Shown here: positions 9,156 to 18,513 of the stretch, one piece after another
How the letters are laid out: each line of letters begins with the position of its first letter
How positions within the stretch are numbered: the stretch's first letter is position 1
Source: G965212025 sp965237985
GTDB lineage: Bacteria > Pseudomonadota > Gammaproteobacteria > Poriferisulfidales > Oxydemutatoraceae
Assembly (NCBI GenBank): GCA_965237985.1
Contig: OZ250161.1
Span: 1,936,501-2,000,500, forward strand
Direction: 5' to 3'
DNA: 64,000 bases
Position numbers and translations under genes: made by a program
The notes under the pieces: model-generated
Seen by the model: only the letters and a program-made list of their open reading frames with translations
Told to the model about the DNA's origin: nothing
Database searches by the model: none

Positions 9156-9539
9156 ATGGTACAGTGGCGCCCGGACACCGTGGGGGTTGCTGATTCCATT
9201 GTTGAGGAGAAGATGAAGGACGCCAGTCAGGGCATAGCGCGGTTCGCAGTTGGCCAAGTAATACGGCACTGCCTGTTCGATTACTACGGAGTGATTTGTG
9301 ATGTTGACCCCTGTTTCATGGGAACGGAGGAGTGGTATCGGGAAGTGGCCCGTTCATGCCCTCCAAAAGACAGCCCTTGGTACCATGTGCTGGTGGATGG
9401 CAATGAATTGGAAACCTATGTTGCGGAAAGAAATATGGAGGGTACGGACAAGTTTCGGGAAATCCATCACCCCTTCGTGGCGCACTATTTTCTGGGTCAC
9501 GACAACCGGCAATACCTCACAAGACGGGTGATGTCTTGA
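9156..9539 (+). CDS. hspQ: Heat shock protein HspQ (YccV-like)
   Basis: HspQ is a small cytoplasmic protein that binds hemimethylated DNA (YccV domain) and acts as a Lon specificity factor. The family core is plain: ARFAVGQVIRHCLFDYYGVI, CDVDPCF, then SPWYHVLVDGNELETYVAER and the closing HPFVAHYFLG. The 127-residue version from 9156 has an N-terminal extension; an ATG at 9213, close behind gaggag, gives a 108-residue form nearer the usual size. It stands alone, followed 12 bases later by the TerB-like gene. lon is also present in this window. Confidence 0.85.
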   Translation: MVQWRPDTVGVADSIVEEKMKDASQGIARFAVGQVIRHCLFDYYGVICDVDPCFMGTEEWYREVARSCPPKDSPWYHVLVDGNELETYVAERNMEGTDKFREIHHPFVAHYFLGHDNRQYLTRRVMS

Positions 9540-9551
9540 TCTGATTTTTCC

Positions 9552-10013
9552 GTGATTCTCGACAAAATCCGGAATTTATTGCGCCGCGAAGAAATTGAAA
9601 CAGATAGTCGCAGGCATGCTTTTGATCTTGCTGGCGTAGTTTTGCTGGTAGAAATTGCCTCTGCCGATTTTTCAGCGGATGCGGTTGAACTCGACACCAT
9701 CAGCAAAAAGATTTCCGCAAGACAGGGTCTCTCGTACAGTGAAGCCCGTGCCTTGCTGGAAGATGCCGTGGCGGAACATGAGCAAAGCGTTTCCCTGCAC
9801 GACTACGTGAAATGCATCAACAAGGGTGCTTCGCGTGCGGAGAAAGAACAACTGGTTGGGGATCTTTGGGAAGTGGCGTATGCAGATGGGGTGCTTGATG
9901 AATACGAGGAGTCGCAACTCAGGAAAATTTCCGAATTGTTGCACGTGTCCCACACACGGTTTATTCAGTCAAAGTGGGTGGCCAGGAAGCGCCTGCCGGG
10001 TTCCGCCGGCTAG
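9552..10013 (+). CDS. TerB-like protein
   Basis: This 153-residue protein of the TerB/COG4103 type is all helical and rich in acidic residues. Two repeats of the TerB pattern are visible: VVLLVEIASADFSADAVELD (about 29-48) and LWEVAYADGVLDEYEESQLR (about 106-125), each an acidic loop between helices that binds metal in TerB homologues. Start is GTG at 9552, shortly after hspQ, so the two may be cotranscribed. The stop is followed by the first metW repeat copy on the opposite strand. Function is unknown in this subgroup; tellurite resistance should not be assumed. Confidence 0.75.
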   Translation: MILDKIRNLLRREEIETDSRRHAFDLAGVVLLVEIASADFSADAVELDTISKKISARQGLSYSEARALLEDAVAEHEQSVSLHDYVKCINKGASRAEKEQLVGDLWEVAYADGVLDEYEESQLRKISELLHVSHTRFIQSKWVARKRLPGSAG

Positions 10014-10044
10014 CCTTGGTGCTTCAGGGGTTGGGCTTCCTCTT

Positions 10045-11403
10045 GAGGCCGCAAGGCCCGCTTCAGGAAGCTTGAGTATCCAGGCGCAGGTGGTAAATGG
10101 CGATCTCGCCGCCGGGGTTGGGAGCCAGGCGAGACAAGAGACTGTTGTGGTGAGCGTGGTCCCTGGTGGTTCTGGCCAGGATGCGAATGTTGCGTTCCTT
10201 ACAAAGTGATTCAAAGTCGCGGATTGTGCAAAGGTGCGTGTTCTGCGTTTCGTACCACTGCACCGGCAATGCACGTGTCACTGGCATTTTCCCAGCCAGG
10301 AACTGCAGTCGATTTTTCCAGTAGCCCATGTTGGGAAAAATCACGACCCCATCGCTTGCCACGTGCAGCATTTCTGCGAGCAGGCGATCCGGTCGTTTGA
10401 CGGCCTGCAGGGTCTGGGTCATGACCACATAGTCAAAAGCATGGTGCCCGAAGTACGAGGACAGTCCGTCATTCAGATCGCCCTGGATGACGTTCAACAG
10501 GCCGCAAGGCCCGCTTCAGGAAGCTTGAGTATCCAGACGCAGGTGGTAAATGGCGATCTCGCCGCCGGGGTTGGGAGCCAGGCGAGACAAGAGACTGTTG
10601 TGGTGAGCGTGGTCCCTGGTGGTTCTGGCCAGGATGCGAATGTTGCGTTCCTTACAAAGTGATTCAAAGTCGCGGATTGTGCAAAGGTGCGTGTTCTGCG
10701 TTTCGTACCACTGCGCCGGCAATGCACGTGTCACTGGCATTTTCCCAGCCAGGAACTGCAGTCGATTTTTCCAGTAGCCCATGTTGGGAAAAGTCACGAC
10801 CCCATCGCTTGCCACGTGCAGCATTTCTGCGAGCATGCGATCCGGTCGTTTGACGGCCTGTAGGGTCTGGGTCATGACCACATAGTCAAAAGCATGGTGC
10901 CCGAAGTATGAGGACAGTCCGTCATTCAGATCGCCCTGGATGACGTTCAACAGGCCGCAAGGCCCGCTTCAGGAAGCTTGAGTATCCAGACGCAGGTGGT
11001 AAATGGCGATCTCGCCGCCGGGGTTGGGTGCCAGGCGAGACAAGAGACTGTTGTGGTGAGCGTGGTCCCTGGTGGTTCTGGCCAGGATGCGAATGTTGCG
11101 TTCCTTACAAAGTGATTCAAAGTCGCGGATTGTGCAAAGGTGCGTGTTCCGCGTTTCGTACCACTGCGCCGGCAATGCGCGTGTCACTGGCATTTTCCCA
11201 GCCAGGAACTGCAGTCAATTTTTCCAGTAGCCCATGTTGGGAGAAGTCACGACCCCATCGCTTGCCACGTGCAGCATTTCTGCGAGCATGCGATCCGGTC
11301 GTTTGACGGCCTGCGGGGTCTGGGTCATGACCACATAGTCAAAAGCATGGTGCCCGAAGTACGAGGACAGTCCGTCATTCAGATCGCCCTGGATGACGTT
11401 CAA
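10045..11403 (-). repeat. Three tandem 453-bp partial copies of metW
   Basis: Units begin at 10045, 10498 and 10951 (period 453 bases = 151 codons), and the next unit is inside the intact metW. Each holds the last ~144 codons of metW plus the downstream spacer; the copies differ by only a few substitutions. They lack the SAM-binding motif (DLGCGDGELL), so they cannot be methyltransferases. The 10951-11403 copy also has a CGA to TGA nonsense change at about 11214. The junction sequence is cgttcaa|caggccgcaag against the authentic cgttcaacccttt. Confidence 0.95.
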
Positions 11404-11421
11404 CAGGCCGCAAGGCCCGCT

Positions 11422-12027
11422 TCAGGAAGCTTGAGTATCCAGACGCAGGTGGTAAATGGCGATCTCGCCGCCGGGGTTGGGAGCCAGGCGAGACAAGAGA
11501 CTGTTGTGGTGAGCGTGGTCCCTGGTGGTTCTGGCCAGGATGCGAATGTTGCGTTCCTTACAAAGTGATTCAAAGTCGCGGATTGTGCAAAGGTGCGTGT
11601 TCTGCGTTTCGTACCACTGCGCCGGCAATGCACGTGTCACTGGCATTTTCCCAGCCAGGAACTGCAGTCGATTTTTCCAGTAGCCCATGTTGGGAAAAGT
11701 CACGACCCCATCGCTTGCCACGTGCAGCATTTCTGCGAGCATGCGATCCGGTCGTTTGACGGCCTGCAGGGTCTGGGTCATGACCACATAGTCAAAAGCA
11801 TGGTGCCCGAAGTATGAGGACAGTCCGTCATTCAGATCGCCCTGGATGACGTTCAACCCTTTTTCAATGCAGCGCACGACGTTGCCAATCTCTATTTCCA
11901 CTCCAACGCAACGGACACCTTTGGTATTTTTCAGGTGCAGAAGCAATTCGCCGTCGCCACAACCGAGATCGAGGAGTGATGTGCCGGGCGCTATCCACTC
12001 GCTGATGATTTCCAAGTCAGGGCGCAT
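11422..12027 (-). CDS. metW: Methionine biosynthesis protein MetW
   Basis: MetW is a SAM-methyltransferase-fold protein that partners MetX in methionine synthesis in many proteobacteria. The intact 201-residue copy begins MRPDLEIISEWIAPGTSLLD with the motif DLGCGDGELLLHL at 20-32. It continues NVIQGDLNDGL, FDYVVMTQTLQAVKRP, and GVVTFPNMGYWKNRL, all typical of MetW. It starts 11 bases after the metX stop, the standard metX-metW arrangement. Three partial copies of its 3' three quarters follow downstream, so the gene survives as the promoter-proximal full copy. Confidence 0.95.
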   Translation of the reverse strand: MRPDLEIISEWIAPGTSLLDLGCGDGELLLHLKNTKGVRCVGVEIEIGNVVRCIEKGLNVIQGDLNDGLSSYFGHHAFDYVVMTQTLQAVKRPDRMLAEMLHVASDGVVTFPNMGYWKNRLQFLAGKMPVTRALPAQWYETQNTHLCTIRDFESLCKERNIRILARTTRDHAHHNSLLSRLAPNPGGEIAIYHLRLDTQAS

Positions 12028-12038
12028 CGTGTGGGTAT

Positions 12039-13184
12039 TTAAATTCCCGCCTGGGAAGCAACGTTGTTCATGTAGGCTTTAAGTGTCGCTGTGTATTCTG
12101 GTATTGGCATCAGGAAAGCGTCGTGACCCTGGTGGGCATCGATTTCTACGTAGCTTACCGGTTTTCCGGCATGGAGCAAAGCGGAGACGATTTCACGTGA
12201 GCGCTGCGGAGAAAAACGCCAATCCGTGGTGAAAGACACGACTAGAAAGTGTGCTTTGGCATTCGCAAAAACTTTTGTCAAATCTCCACCATGGTGTGTT
12301 GCGGGGTCAAAGTAATCCAGCATTTTCGTAATGTATAAGTAGGTGTTGGCATCGAAGCGATCGATAAAGGCTGTTCCTTGGTAGCGCAAATAGCTTTCAA
12401 CCTGAAAGTCCACATCAAAACTGAACTTGAGTTTGTTGGAGCGCAAGTCTCGACCAAATTTTTTGTGCATGGCGGCGTCGGAAAGGTAGGTAATGTGCCC
12501 AAGCATCCGCGCCAGCATCAGACCTCTTCGCGGCTGCCCGCTTTCGTAGTAATGCCCATCCTTGAAATCCGGGTCAGACCGGATCATGTGCCGGACCACT
12601 TCGTTGAATGCGATGTTTTGTGCAGTCAATTTAGGAGTCGCCGCGATCAGCAGGGCATGTCCCAGATTAGCGGGGTAATCAATGGTCCATTGCATGGCCT
12701 GCATGCCGCCGAGGCTGCCGCCGATCACGGCTGCCCACTTGTCGATATCCAGTGCTTCCAAAAAATACTTTTGGCTGTGAACCCAATCTCCGACTGTTAC
12801 AAAGGGGAAGTCAGAAGCGTAATAGCGACCGGTTTCCGGGTTGATGGTGTTGGGTCCTGTGCTACCTTTGCAGCCGGCAATATTGTTTGGGCAAACTACA
12901 AAAAATCTGTTGGTGTCAAAGGCTTTTCCCGGTCCGATGCAACTATCCCACCAGCCTGGTTTTTTATCTTCCATGCTGTGATAACCGGCAGCGTGCTGGT
13001 CGCCGGAAAGGGCGTGGCATATCAGCAAGGCGTTATTGCGTCTGGAGTTCAGTGAACCGTAGGTTTCGTAGGAGATAGAAAATCCGGGCAAAGTAGAACC
13101 GCTTTCCAAAGGCAAAGGTCTGTCAATGGTGATGGTTTTCGGGCTGACGATGCCAACACTGTCTTTGGGGATGTTTTTCGGCAT
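12039..13184 (-). CDS. metX: Homoserine O-acyltransferase (MetX/MetXS)
   Basis: This 381-residue alpha/beta-hydrolase enzyme activates homoserine for methionine synthesis. The catalytic triad is visible: Ser157 in GGSLGGMQ, Asp321 in TTDWRFSP and His354 in DAHQGHD. Family segments SYETYGSLN, CHALSGDQHAAG and GCKGSTGPNTINP are present. In beta- and gammaproteobacteria such MetX proteins generally use succinyl-CoA (MetXS), and the GSTGP motif fits, but acyl choice is inference. It starts 3 bases after panC and is followed by metW, so it belongs to one minus-strand transcript with panB-panC. Confidence 0.93.
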   Translation of the reverse strand: MPKNIPKDSVGIVSPKTITIDRPLPLESGSTLPGFSISYETYGSLNSRRNNALLICHALSGDQHAAGYHSMEDKKPGWWDSCIGPGKAFDTNRFFVVCPNNIAGCKGSTGPNTINPETGRYYASDFPFVTVGDWVHSQKYFLEALDIDKWAAVIGGSLGGMQAMQWTIDYPANLGHALLIAATPKLTAQNIAFNEVVRHMIRSDPDFKDGHYYESGQPRRGLMLARMLGHITYLSDAAMHKKFGRDLRSNKLKFSFDVDFQVESYLRYQGTAFIDRFDANTYLYITKMLDYFDPATHHGGDLTKVFANAKAHFLVVSFTTDWRFSPQRSREIVSALLHAGKPVSYVEIDAHQGHDAFLMPIPEYTATLKAYMNNVASQAGI

Positions 13185-13186
13185 GG

Positions 13187-14119
13187 CTACGCTTTATTGT
13201 AGATGACATCCAGACTTTTTGATGTCCCTGTGGGCAGGCGTTTTATTTCCCGGTTGATCTGTATGTTGTCGATCAGGCGAACCTTTTCCAGCCAGCCGGC
13301 GGCCAGGACAATATCGGGTCTGGTCTTTGTAATCGACCTCGCCAAATATTTCTTGTCGCGAAACTCAAAGTACTCGGGACGAAATCCCATGTTGCGTAAA
13401 TGCTCGCAGGCGCGAAAGGAAATTTTTTCATAGTCCGTGTTTCCCTGTTTGACAGTTTCGCCGGCATGAAGCAGTGTGCGATACAGGCTGTTGGCCTGCG
13501 GTCGTTGTTCGGGAACGATGTGGACGTTCCTGGAACTCATGGCCAATCCGTCCGGTTCACGCACGGTCGGAGAAGCAATGATGTCAACGGGGTAGCCTTG
13601 GCTCTCGACCATTTGGCGGATGATGAGCAGCTGCTGATAGTCTTTTTCACCGAACACCATGAATCCAGGTTCCAGCAGCTCAAAAAGCCTGGCCACGACA
13701 GTGACCACTCCGTCAAAATGTCCGGGGCGAAAAGCACCACACAAAGTTTTGCCAAGTACCCCGGCACTTGGTGTGCGTGATTTGCCGCGCTGGTCTGGGT
13801 ACATGGTTTTTTCATTGGGAATAAAAACCATGTCGGTTCCGGCTGCCTGCAGAACTGCGCAATCTTTTTCTTCGCTGCGCGGATAGGTGACGAAATCTCT
13901 TTGTTCGTTGAATTGCAGGGGGTTGACGAAAATAGTTGCCACCACTCGCCCGGCATGTTTGCGTGCTGTTCGTATCAAAGAGCAATGCCCTTCGTGGAGG
14001 CCACCCATGGTGGGTACCAGGGAAATTCCTTTTCGCTGCTGCCGCCAGTTTTCCAGGCAGGCACGTGCTTCCGGAACAGTTCTTGTGATCAACAAAAAGT
14101 GCGGCCTGGGCCCTATCAA
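13187..14119 (-). CDS. panC: Pantothenate synthetase
   Basis: PanC joins pantoate and beta-alanine using ATP to give pantothenate, the coenzyme A precursor. The 310-residue protein shows VPTMGGLHEGHCSLI (HIGH-type nucleotide motif), ATIFVNPLQFN, CGAFRPGHFDGVVTVV, VFGEKDYQQLLIIRQMV and REPDGLAMSSRN (KMSKS-like loop). It is slightly longer than the usual 280 residues, with extra residues near TPSAGVLGKT and at the C-terminus. It overlaps the panB stop by four bases. A possible alternative start is a few codons in. Confidence 0.94.
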   Translation of the reverse strand: MIGPRPHFLLITRTVPEARACLENWRQQRKGISLVPTMGGLHEGHCSLIRTARKHAGRVVATIFVNPLQFNEQRDFVTYPRSEEKDCAVLQAAGTDMVFIPNEKTMYPDQRGKSRTPSAGVLGKTLCGAFRPGHFDGVVTVVARLFELLEPGFMVFGEKDYQQLLIIRQMVESQGYPVDIIASPTVREPDGLAMSSRNVHIVPEQRPQANSLYRTLLHAGETVKQGNTDYEKISFRACEHLRNMGFRPEYFEFRDKKYLARSITKTRPDIVLAAGWLEKVRLIDNIQINREIKRLPTGTSKSLDVIYNKA

Positions 14120-14955
14120 GGCCTAGGCTGTTCAGGCACCTTGTCTTGGTAAATGTGTTCCGGCCCTGGAAAAGTTCCGGAACGCACGGCTTGTGCATAA
14201 GCAAGGAACGCCTCTTTTATGGATTGCCGGCCAGTTAGAAAGTTTTTCACAAAGCGTGGGTGTCGACCGGAGAAGCCGAGAATGTCATGACCCACCAACA
14301 CCTGGCCATCGCAGTGAGGGCCGGCTCCAATACCAATCACGGGTACCGTCACCTGTTCCGTGACTTGTCTGGCAAGATCAGGCGGAATACATTCGAGCAG
14401 AAACATATCCGCTCCGGCATCATCTAATTCCCTGGCTTCGCCCAAAAGCTGTTTCGCGACTTTTTTCGTGGTTGCCTGGACCTTGTGGCCCCCGATTTTG
14501 TGCACCGACTGCGGTTTGAGACCCATATGGGCGCAACAGGAAATGCCACGGACACTGAGTGCATGCAACACTTCACACGACTCCGCGTTGGTTTCGATTT
14601 TGACCATTTCCATTTCCCCTTCTCGAATGAATCGTGCTGCGTTACGCAGCGCAAGATTCACGGTTGCGTAACTCATGAAGGGCATATCGCCAATGGTAAA
14701 TGCACGTTCAGTCACGAAACTGACGCATTTTGCATGATAGATCATATCGTCCATGGTGACTGAGGTGGTATTGCTTTTTCCCTGGACCACCATGCCCAAG
14801 GAGTCGCCAACCACGATCACGTCTATTTCTGCTGAGTCTATGGCTTTGGCAAACGTTGCGTCGTAAGCGGAAAGCGCAACAATTTTTCTTCGCTCTTGTC
14901 TTGCCTGGTGTAAATGCGCCAGCGTTAATTTACTGCTTATATGGTGTGTTTCCAT
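14116..14955 (-). CDS. panB: 3-methyl-2-oxobutanoate hydroxymethyltransferase
   Basis: PanB transfers a one-carbon unit from methylene-tetrahydrofolate to alpha-ketoisovalerate, the first step to pantothenate. The 279-residue protein carries IVALSAYDATFAKAID, VIVVGDSLGMVVQGKSNT (metal-binding Asp), AHMGLKPQSV, LLECIPPDLARQVT and VIGIGAGPHCDGQVLVGHD. Length and motifs are standard. It is preceded by folK, whose pathway supplies the folate cofactor, and coupled to panC by a four-base overlap. Confidence 0.96.
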   Translation of the reverse strand: METHHISSKLTLAHLHQARQERRKIVALSAYDATFAKAIDSAEIDVIVVGDSLGMVVQGKSNTTSVTMDDMIYHAKCVSFVTERAFTIGDMPFMSYATVNLALRNAARFIREGEMEMVKIETNAESCEVLHALSVRGISCCAHMGLKPQSVHKIGGHKVQATTKKVAKQLLGEARELDDAGADMFLLECIPPDLARQVTEQVTVPVIGIGAGPHCDGQVLVGHDILGFSGRHPRFVKNFLTGRQSIKEAFLAYAQAVRSGTFPGPEHIYQDKVPEQPRP

Positions 14956-14988
14956 AAGTGGGTGAGAATAGCACGAATTCGAACTTTT

Positions 14989-15612
14989 TCACCCCTGGCT
15001 GAACAGAAAGCGGATGCGAGATGCGGTCGCTTTGCGCTGTTTTATGGCGCGCGGAGGAGCCGAACTTTTTGTTCGCACTGCCAAGGGCTTCAAGGTGCCG
15101 ATACGGTAAACATCGTGTTTTTTGCAATGGCTTGCAAGCTCCCTGATTTTTCCTCGGTTGGGGATGTGCAAATCCGGTGCGATTTCCTGAAGTGGCTGTA
15201 AAACAAAGCAGCGTTTGTGGGCTTCAGGGTGCGGTATATTCAACCTGTCTCCAGCGATGACTTGATTGCCGTAAGTGATGATGTCCAGATCTAAAATACG
15301 TGGTCCCCAGCTTTGTCCGCGTCTTTTGCGGCCGTTAGTGTGTTCTATGGCTTTTAGTTCAGCCAACAGCGAAGAGGGGGGCAGCCGGGTTTCCAACAGC
15401 ACGGCGACGTTGATAAAGGGAGGTTGTGCCACGGGGCCGACCGGGGCACTGTGATACAGCCCGGATGTGCCGAACACCAGGGTGGCATTCAGTCTGTTCA
15501 GATCGTTTATGGCTTCCCGGAGCTTGCGTGTGGGGTTGCCCATGTTGGCGCCCAAGGAAATGGTCACAATTTCTGGTATGGGCAAATAAAAACGGTTGTT
15601 ATGGTGATGCAT
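14989..15612 (-). CDS. folK: 2-amino-4-hydroxy-6-hydroxymethyldihydropteridine pyrophosphokinase
   Basis: FolK transfers pyrophosphate from ATP to hydroxymethyldihydropterin in folate synthesis. The core is clear: ISLGANMGNPTRKLREAI, SGLYHSAPVGPVAQPPFINV and the signature WGPRILDLDIITYG, then IPHPEAHKRCFVLQPLQEIA. At 207 residues it is longer than the ~160 typical, with a basic, Ser/Arg/Lys-rich tail of about 40 residues after residue 165. The tail may be extra or may reflect a lost stop. It lies 81 bases after pcnB and 33 bases before panB, the usual betaproteobacterial order. Confidence 0.92.
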   Translation of the reverse strand: MHHHNNRFYLPIPEIVTISLGANMGNPTRKLREAINDLNRLNATLVFGTSGLYHSAPVGPVAQPPFINVAVLLETRLPPSSLLAELKAIEHTNGRKRRGQSWGPRILDLDIITYGNQVIAGDRLNIPHPEAHKRCFVLQPLQEIAPDLHIPNRGKIRELASHCKKHDVYRIGTLKPLAVRTKSSAPPRAIKQRKATASRIRFLFSQG

Positions 15613-15693
15613 ACAGTAGTCGTCCTGTTTTACGCCAGGGGTGCAGGGGTGGTGGTGGGAGCAGGAAGTGCTGCAGGGGCGAGGTGCCGTTGA

Positions 15694-17022
15694 CTAGGCA
15701 AAAGTTCCCGGAGTCCGGCTTATTTCGCGTTTCTGCGCGTGGCCGCTTAACCGCCTGGGAACTGTACTTTTCGTGCTCATTCCAGAGAGCACAGACAATG
15801 AAAGCAAATCACGGGCGGCGCGAATGTGCGCTGGCTTGAATGACAAATGTTTGCTTTTAAGCAGGGTTCTTTCGTAGCTTTCTTGTCTGTTTTCCATTTG
15901 CCACGCCAGCAGGCAGATTTTTTCGATGGTCCAGGCGACCTGCTTCGACAACGTTACGGTTTCATTTTGTTTCATTAAAAACCTTTTTATGGTGTGCACT
16001 AAAATTTCCAGGGGCAATTTGCGTGTTCGCTTGAGCCGGTGTTTGATTTCCAGCCAGAGAAATCCCAGAAACACAAAGTACAACGTGGCCCGGCATCCTT
16101 CTTTGATACGGCTATCGGTATCGGCAAACAATTTCTGCATAAAATAATTGTACGGGTTGGTTCCCTGTCCTTCGATCAACAATTTATGGGTTTGTGGGAA
16201 CAGTACACCAAACAATCCGAAATCCTTTAAAGTTTCAAAAGCCGCCAGGCTGCTACCGGATAAAAAGAGTTTTTGGCATTCTGTCCAGAGCCTGTGGCGA
16301 GATGCGGAATGCAACTTTTCAGCCTGGCGTTTTATGGTTGACACTTCGCCTGTCACCATCCCAAAATTCAATCTGGAAACAAAGCGCACGGCTCTCAGCA
16401 TACGCACCGGGTCTTCAGTGAAGCGCTCTGCTGCGTTTCCGATAGTTCGCAATTGCGTTGCTTCAAGGTCGGCGATGGCGTTTTCATGGCAAATCAAGCG
16501 GTCCGAAAACGGGCCGTAATACATCGCATTCACAGTGAAGTCACGTCTATCCATATCTTCTTCAAGATTGCCAAAAGTGTTTTCAGTTGCTGCAATGCCA
16601 GCTTTGCCGGGTCGTTTGGCTTTGCCACGAAACGTAGCGACTTCAACGACTTTTCGGTTGTAGAAAACGTGTGCGAGGCGAAAGCGTCTTCCTATTATTC
16701 GTGAAGAGCGACCAAACACGTTTCGTACCTGTTCCGGATGCGCAGCAGTCGCCACATCAAAATCTTTCGGTTCTCTGCCTGACAGCAGATCGCGTACTAC
16801 ACCCCCTACGATGTAGGTTTCGAACTGTGCTGCTTCCAGCTTTCTGACGACCCACAAAGCAGTACTGTCGCATAACTCAGGTCCAAGCCCCAGCTTTGAA
16901 GCCGTGTAAATGAGCGGTTTTCCAAGCTTGTCTTTGTTGCGAATTTGCGCCTCCCGCGCGTGCATTTTCAAGTTTCCCAATCCCCCCGCGCGGGGATTTG
17001 AGTCATAGCTGTCCGTGAACAA
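15694..17022 (-). CDS. pcnB: Poly(A) polymerase I
   Basis: PcnB adds 3' poly(A) tails to RNA and so promotes decay. The nucleotidyltransferase head is visible: ETYIVGGVVRDLLSGREPKDFDVAT with the metal-binding DFDVA, RRFRLAHVFYNRKVVEVATF, and RRDFTVNAMYYGP, then the tRNA-nucleotidyltransferase-type RNA-binding part (DPVRMLRAVRFVSRLNF). The annotated 442 residues begin upstream of homology; a later start near KMHAREAQ is possible. The C-terminus is basic, as in family members. It heads the pcnB-folK-panB-panC-metX-metW string. Confidence 0.92.
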   Translation of the reverse strand: MFTDSYDSNPRAGGLGNLKMHAREAQIRNKDKLGKPLIYTASKLGLGPELCDSTALWVVRKLEAAQFETYIVGGVVRDLLSGREPKDFDVATAAHPEQVRNVFGRSSRIIGRRFRLAHVFYNRKVVEVATFRGKAKRPGKAGIAATENTFGNLEEDMDRRDFTVNAMYYGPFSDRLICHENAIADLEATQLRTIGNAAERFTEDPVRMLRAVRFVSRLNFGMVTGEVSTIKRQAEKLHSASRHRLWTECQKLFLSGSSLAAFETLKDFGLFGVLFPQTHKLLIEGQGTNPYNYFMQKLFADTDSRIKEGCRATLYFVFLGFLWLEIKHRLKRTRKLPLEILVHTIKRFLMKQNETVTLSKQVAWTIEKICLLAWQMENRQESYERTLLKSKHLSFKPAHIRAARDLLSLSVLSGMSTKSTVPRRLSGHAQKREISRTPGTFA

Positions 17023-17051
17023 ACCCGCGACAGAAAACGGGTACCGTCAAG

Positions 17052-18500
17052 CTACAATGACTTGGATTTCAGAACCATCATTTTGGGCACCTGCATTTCT
17101 TCAAAGGAGTATTTGATTCCACCAACGCCATGTCCGGACTGCTTATATCCAGCGAAAGGCATCCAGTCAACGCGAAACGCGGTGTGATCATTGACCATGA
17201 CCGCCGAAGCACTCAATCGTCGAGCACAGTACAAAGCTGTGTCCAGATCCTTGGTCATTACGGCTGCCTGAAAAGAGAAAGGAGTGGCGTTGGCTCGGGC
17301 GATCGCCTCATCCAATGTTTCATAGGTGTAGACGCAGATCACCGGGCCGAATATCTCATGGCAACTGACTTTGGCGTTTGCCAACGGGTCTTGAAGCACT
17401 GTACAGGCGTAGGTGCTGTTGGAAAGTCTTTTGCCACCGGCGGCACATCGCGCACCGGAGTGGATGGCTTCATCCACCCAATCTTCCACTCGCCCAACTT
17501 CCCGGTGGGAGATGAGTGGCCCAACTTCAGTATCTTCCGCCAAGGGATCACCTATTACCATGCGTTCAGCGCGTTCTGCCAACATGTCCACAACACGCTC
17601 GGCAATCGACTGGTGTGCATAAACCCGCTGTACGGAAACGCATACTTGGCCAGCGTGGTAAAAGCCGCCTTTAGCGACAAGTCCCATGTTTTCGTCCAGT
17701 TCGGCATCAGGGGCAACTATCAGCGGCGCAATGCCACCGTGTTCCAAGGCGCAGCGGGTGCCCGGCGCCAGGCGGGTACGCAATCCCCATCCCACGTTGC
17801 CGCTGCCAATGAAGCTCAAAAATCCAACCTGATCGTCTGCCGCCAGACGGGAAGCTACCTGGTTGTCTACAGAAAGTGCCTGGCAATATGCTTCAGGGAG
17901 CCCTGCTTCACGCAAAATTTCCACGAAAGCGAAGCAGGACAGGGGTGTTCTGGTTGCCGGCTTGACCACCACCGGGCACCCAGCGGCTATTGCCGGTGCC
18001 ACCTGGTGTACGATCAGGTTGAATGGATGGTTGAAAGCGCTTAAAGCCAGTACGACTCCGATCGGTTCATGCCAGCTGACTGTCAGGCGGTTCAGAGAGC
18101 TGGCAGTCAGTCCCATGGGGACTCCTTCGCCAGCTGAAGTACGAAGGCAGTCCACACAACTTTGCAGGCCATCAGCTGCACGCGCCACTTCGATGCGTGA
18201 ATCGACCAGTGGCTTGCCACCCTCGGCCGCAGCCTGCCGCGCCAGTTGCTCGCAACGCTGGGAGATGATGGTCGCGGCTTTCATGAGAATATCAATACGC
18301 TCAGCACGCGACAGCCATTGCTCGCGGTTCAGGTAAGTCTGATGCGCCAGTGCCAGTGCCTGTAAAGCTGTTTGCTCATCGCTGGTTTCGACGCTGCCTG
18401 TTTCACTTTCATCCCAAGGCGAAAACACGCCTTGGGTACCACTTGCAACACCCCCGACGACAAGGGTTTTATAGTGTTGTTTCATACCTGAAATCCGCAC
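17052..18500 (-). CDS. NAD(P)-dependent aldehyde dehydrogenase
   Basis: This 482-residue aldehyde dehydrogenase is of the lactaldehyde/phosphonoacetaldehyde/GAPN-like branch. Cofactor and catalytic residues are visible: SAFNHPFNLIVHQVAPAIAA, CPVVVKPA, FIGSGNVGWGL, the general base Glu in ALEHGG (usually ELGG) and nucleophile Cys in AGQVCVS. HEIFGPVICVY and the closing PFAGYKQSGHGVGG follow. GTG 18500 or ATG 18485 could be the start. It lies 13 bases downstream of an acetolactate-synthase-like gene, so the two probably act on one pathway, perhaps decarboxylation of a 2-keto acid followed by oxidation or a stand-alone role. The substrate is unknown. Confidence 0.85.
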   Translation of the reverse strand: MRISGMKQHYKTLVVGGVASGTQGVFSPWDESETGSVETSDEQTALQALALAHQTYLNREQWLSRAERIDILMKAATIISQRCEQLARQAAAEGGKPLVDSRIEVARAADGLQSCVDCLRTSAGEGVPMGLTASSLNRLTVSWHEPIGVVLALSAFNHPFNLIVHQVAPAIAAGCPVVVKPATRTPLSCFAFVEILREAGLPEAYCQALSVDNQVASRLAADDQVGFLSFIGSGNVGWGLRTRLAPGTRCALEHGGIAPLIVAPDAELDENMGLVAKGGFYHAGQVCVSVQRVYAHQSIAERVVDMLAERAERMVIGDPLAEDTEVGPLISHREVGRVEDWVDEAIHSGARCAAGGKRLSNSTYACTVLQDPLANAKVSCHEIFGPVICVYTYETLDEAIARANATPFSFQAAVMTKDLDTALYCARRLSASAVMVNDHTAFRVDWMPFAGYKQSGHGVGGIKYSFEEMQVPKMMVLKSKSL

Positions 18501-18513
18501 AAAGAAATGTTGC

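Noticed and set aside
10045..11403. CRISPR-like array at the metW repeats
   Set aside because: Units are 453 bp, contiguous and gene-derived, with no spacers. No CRISPR array or cas gene is seen anywhere in the window.
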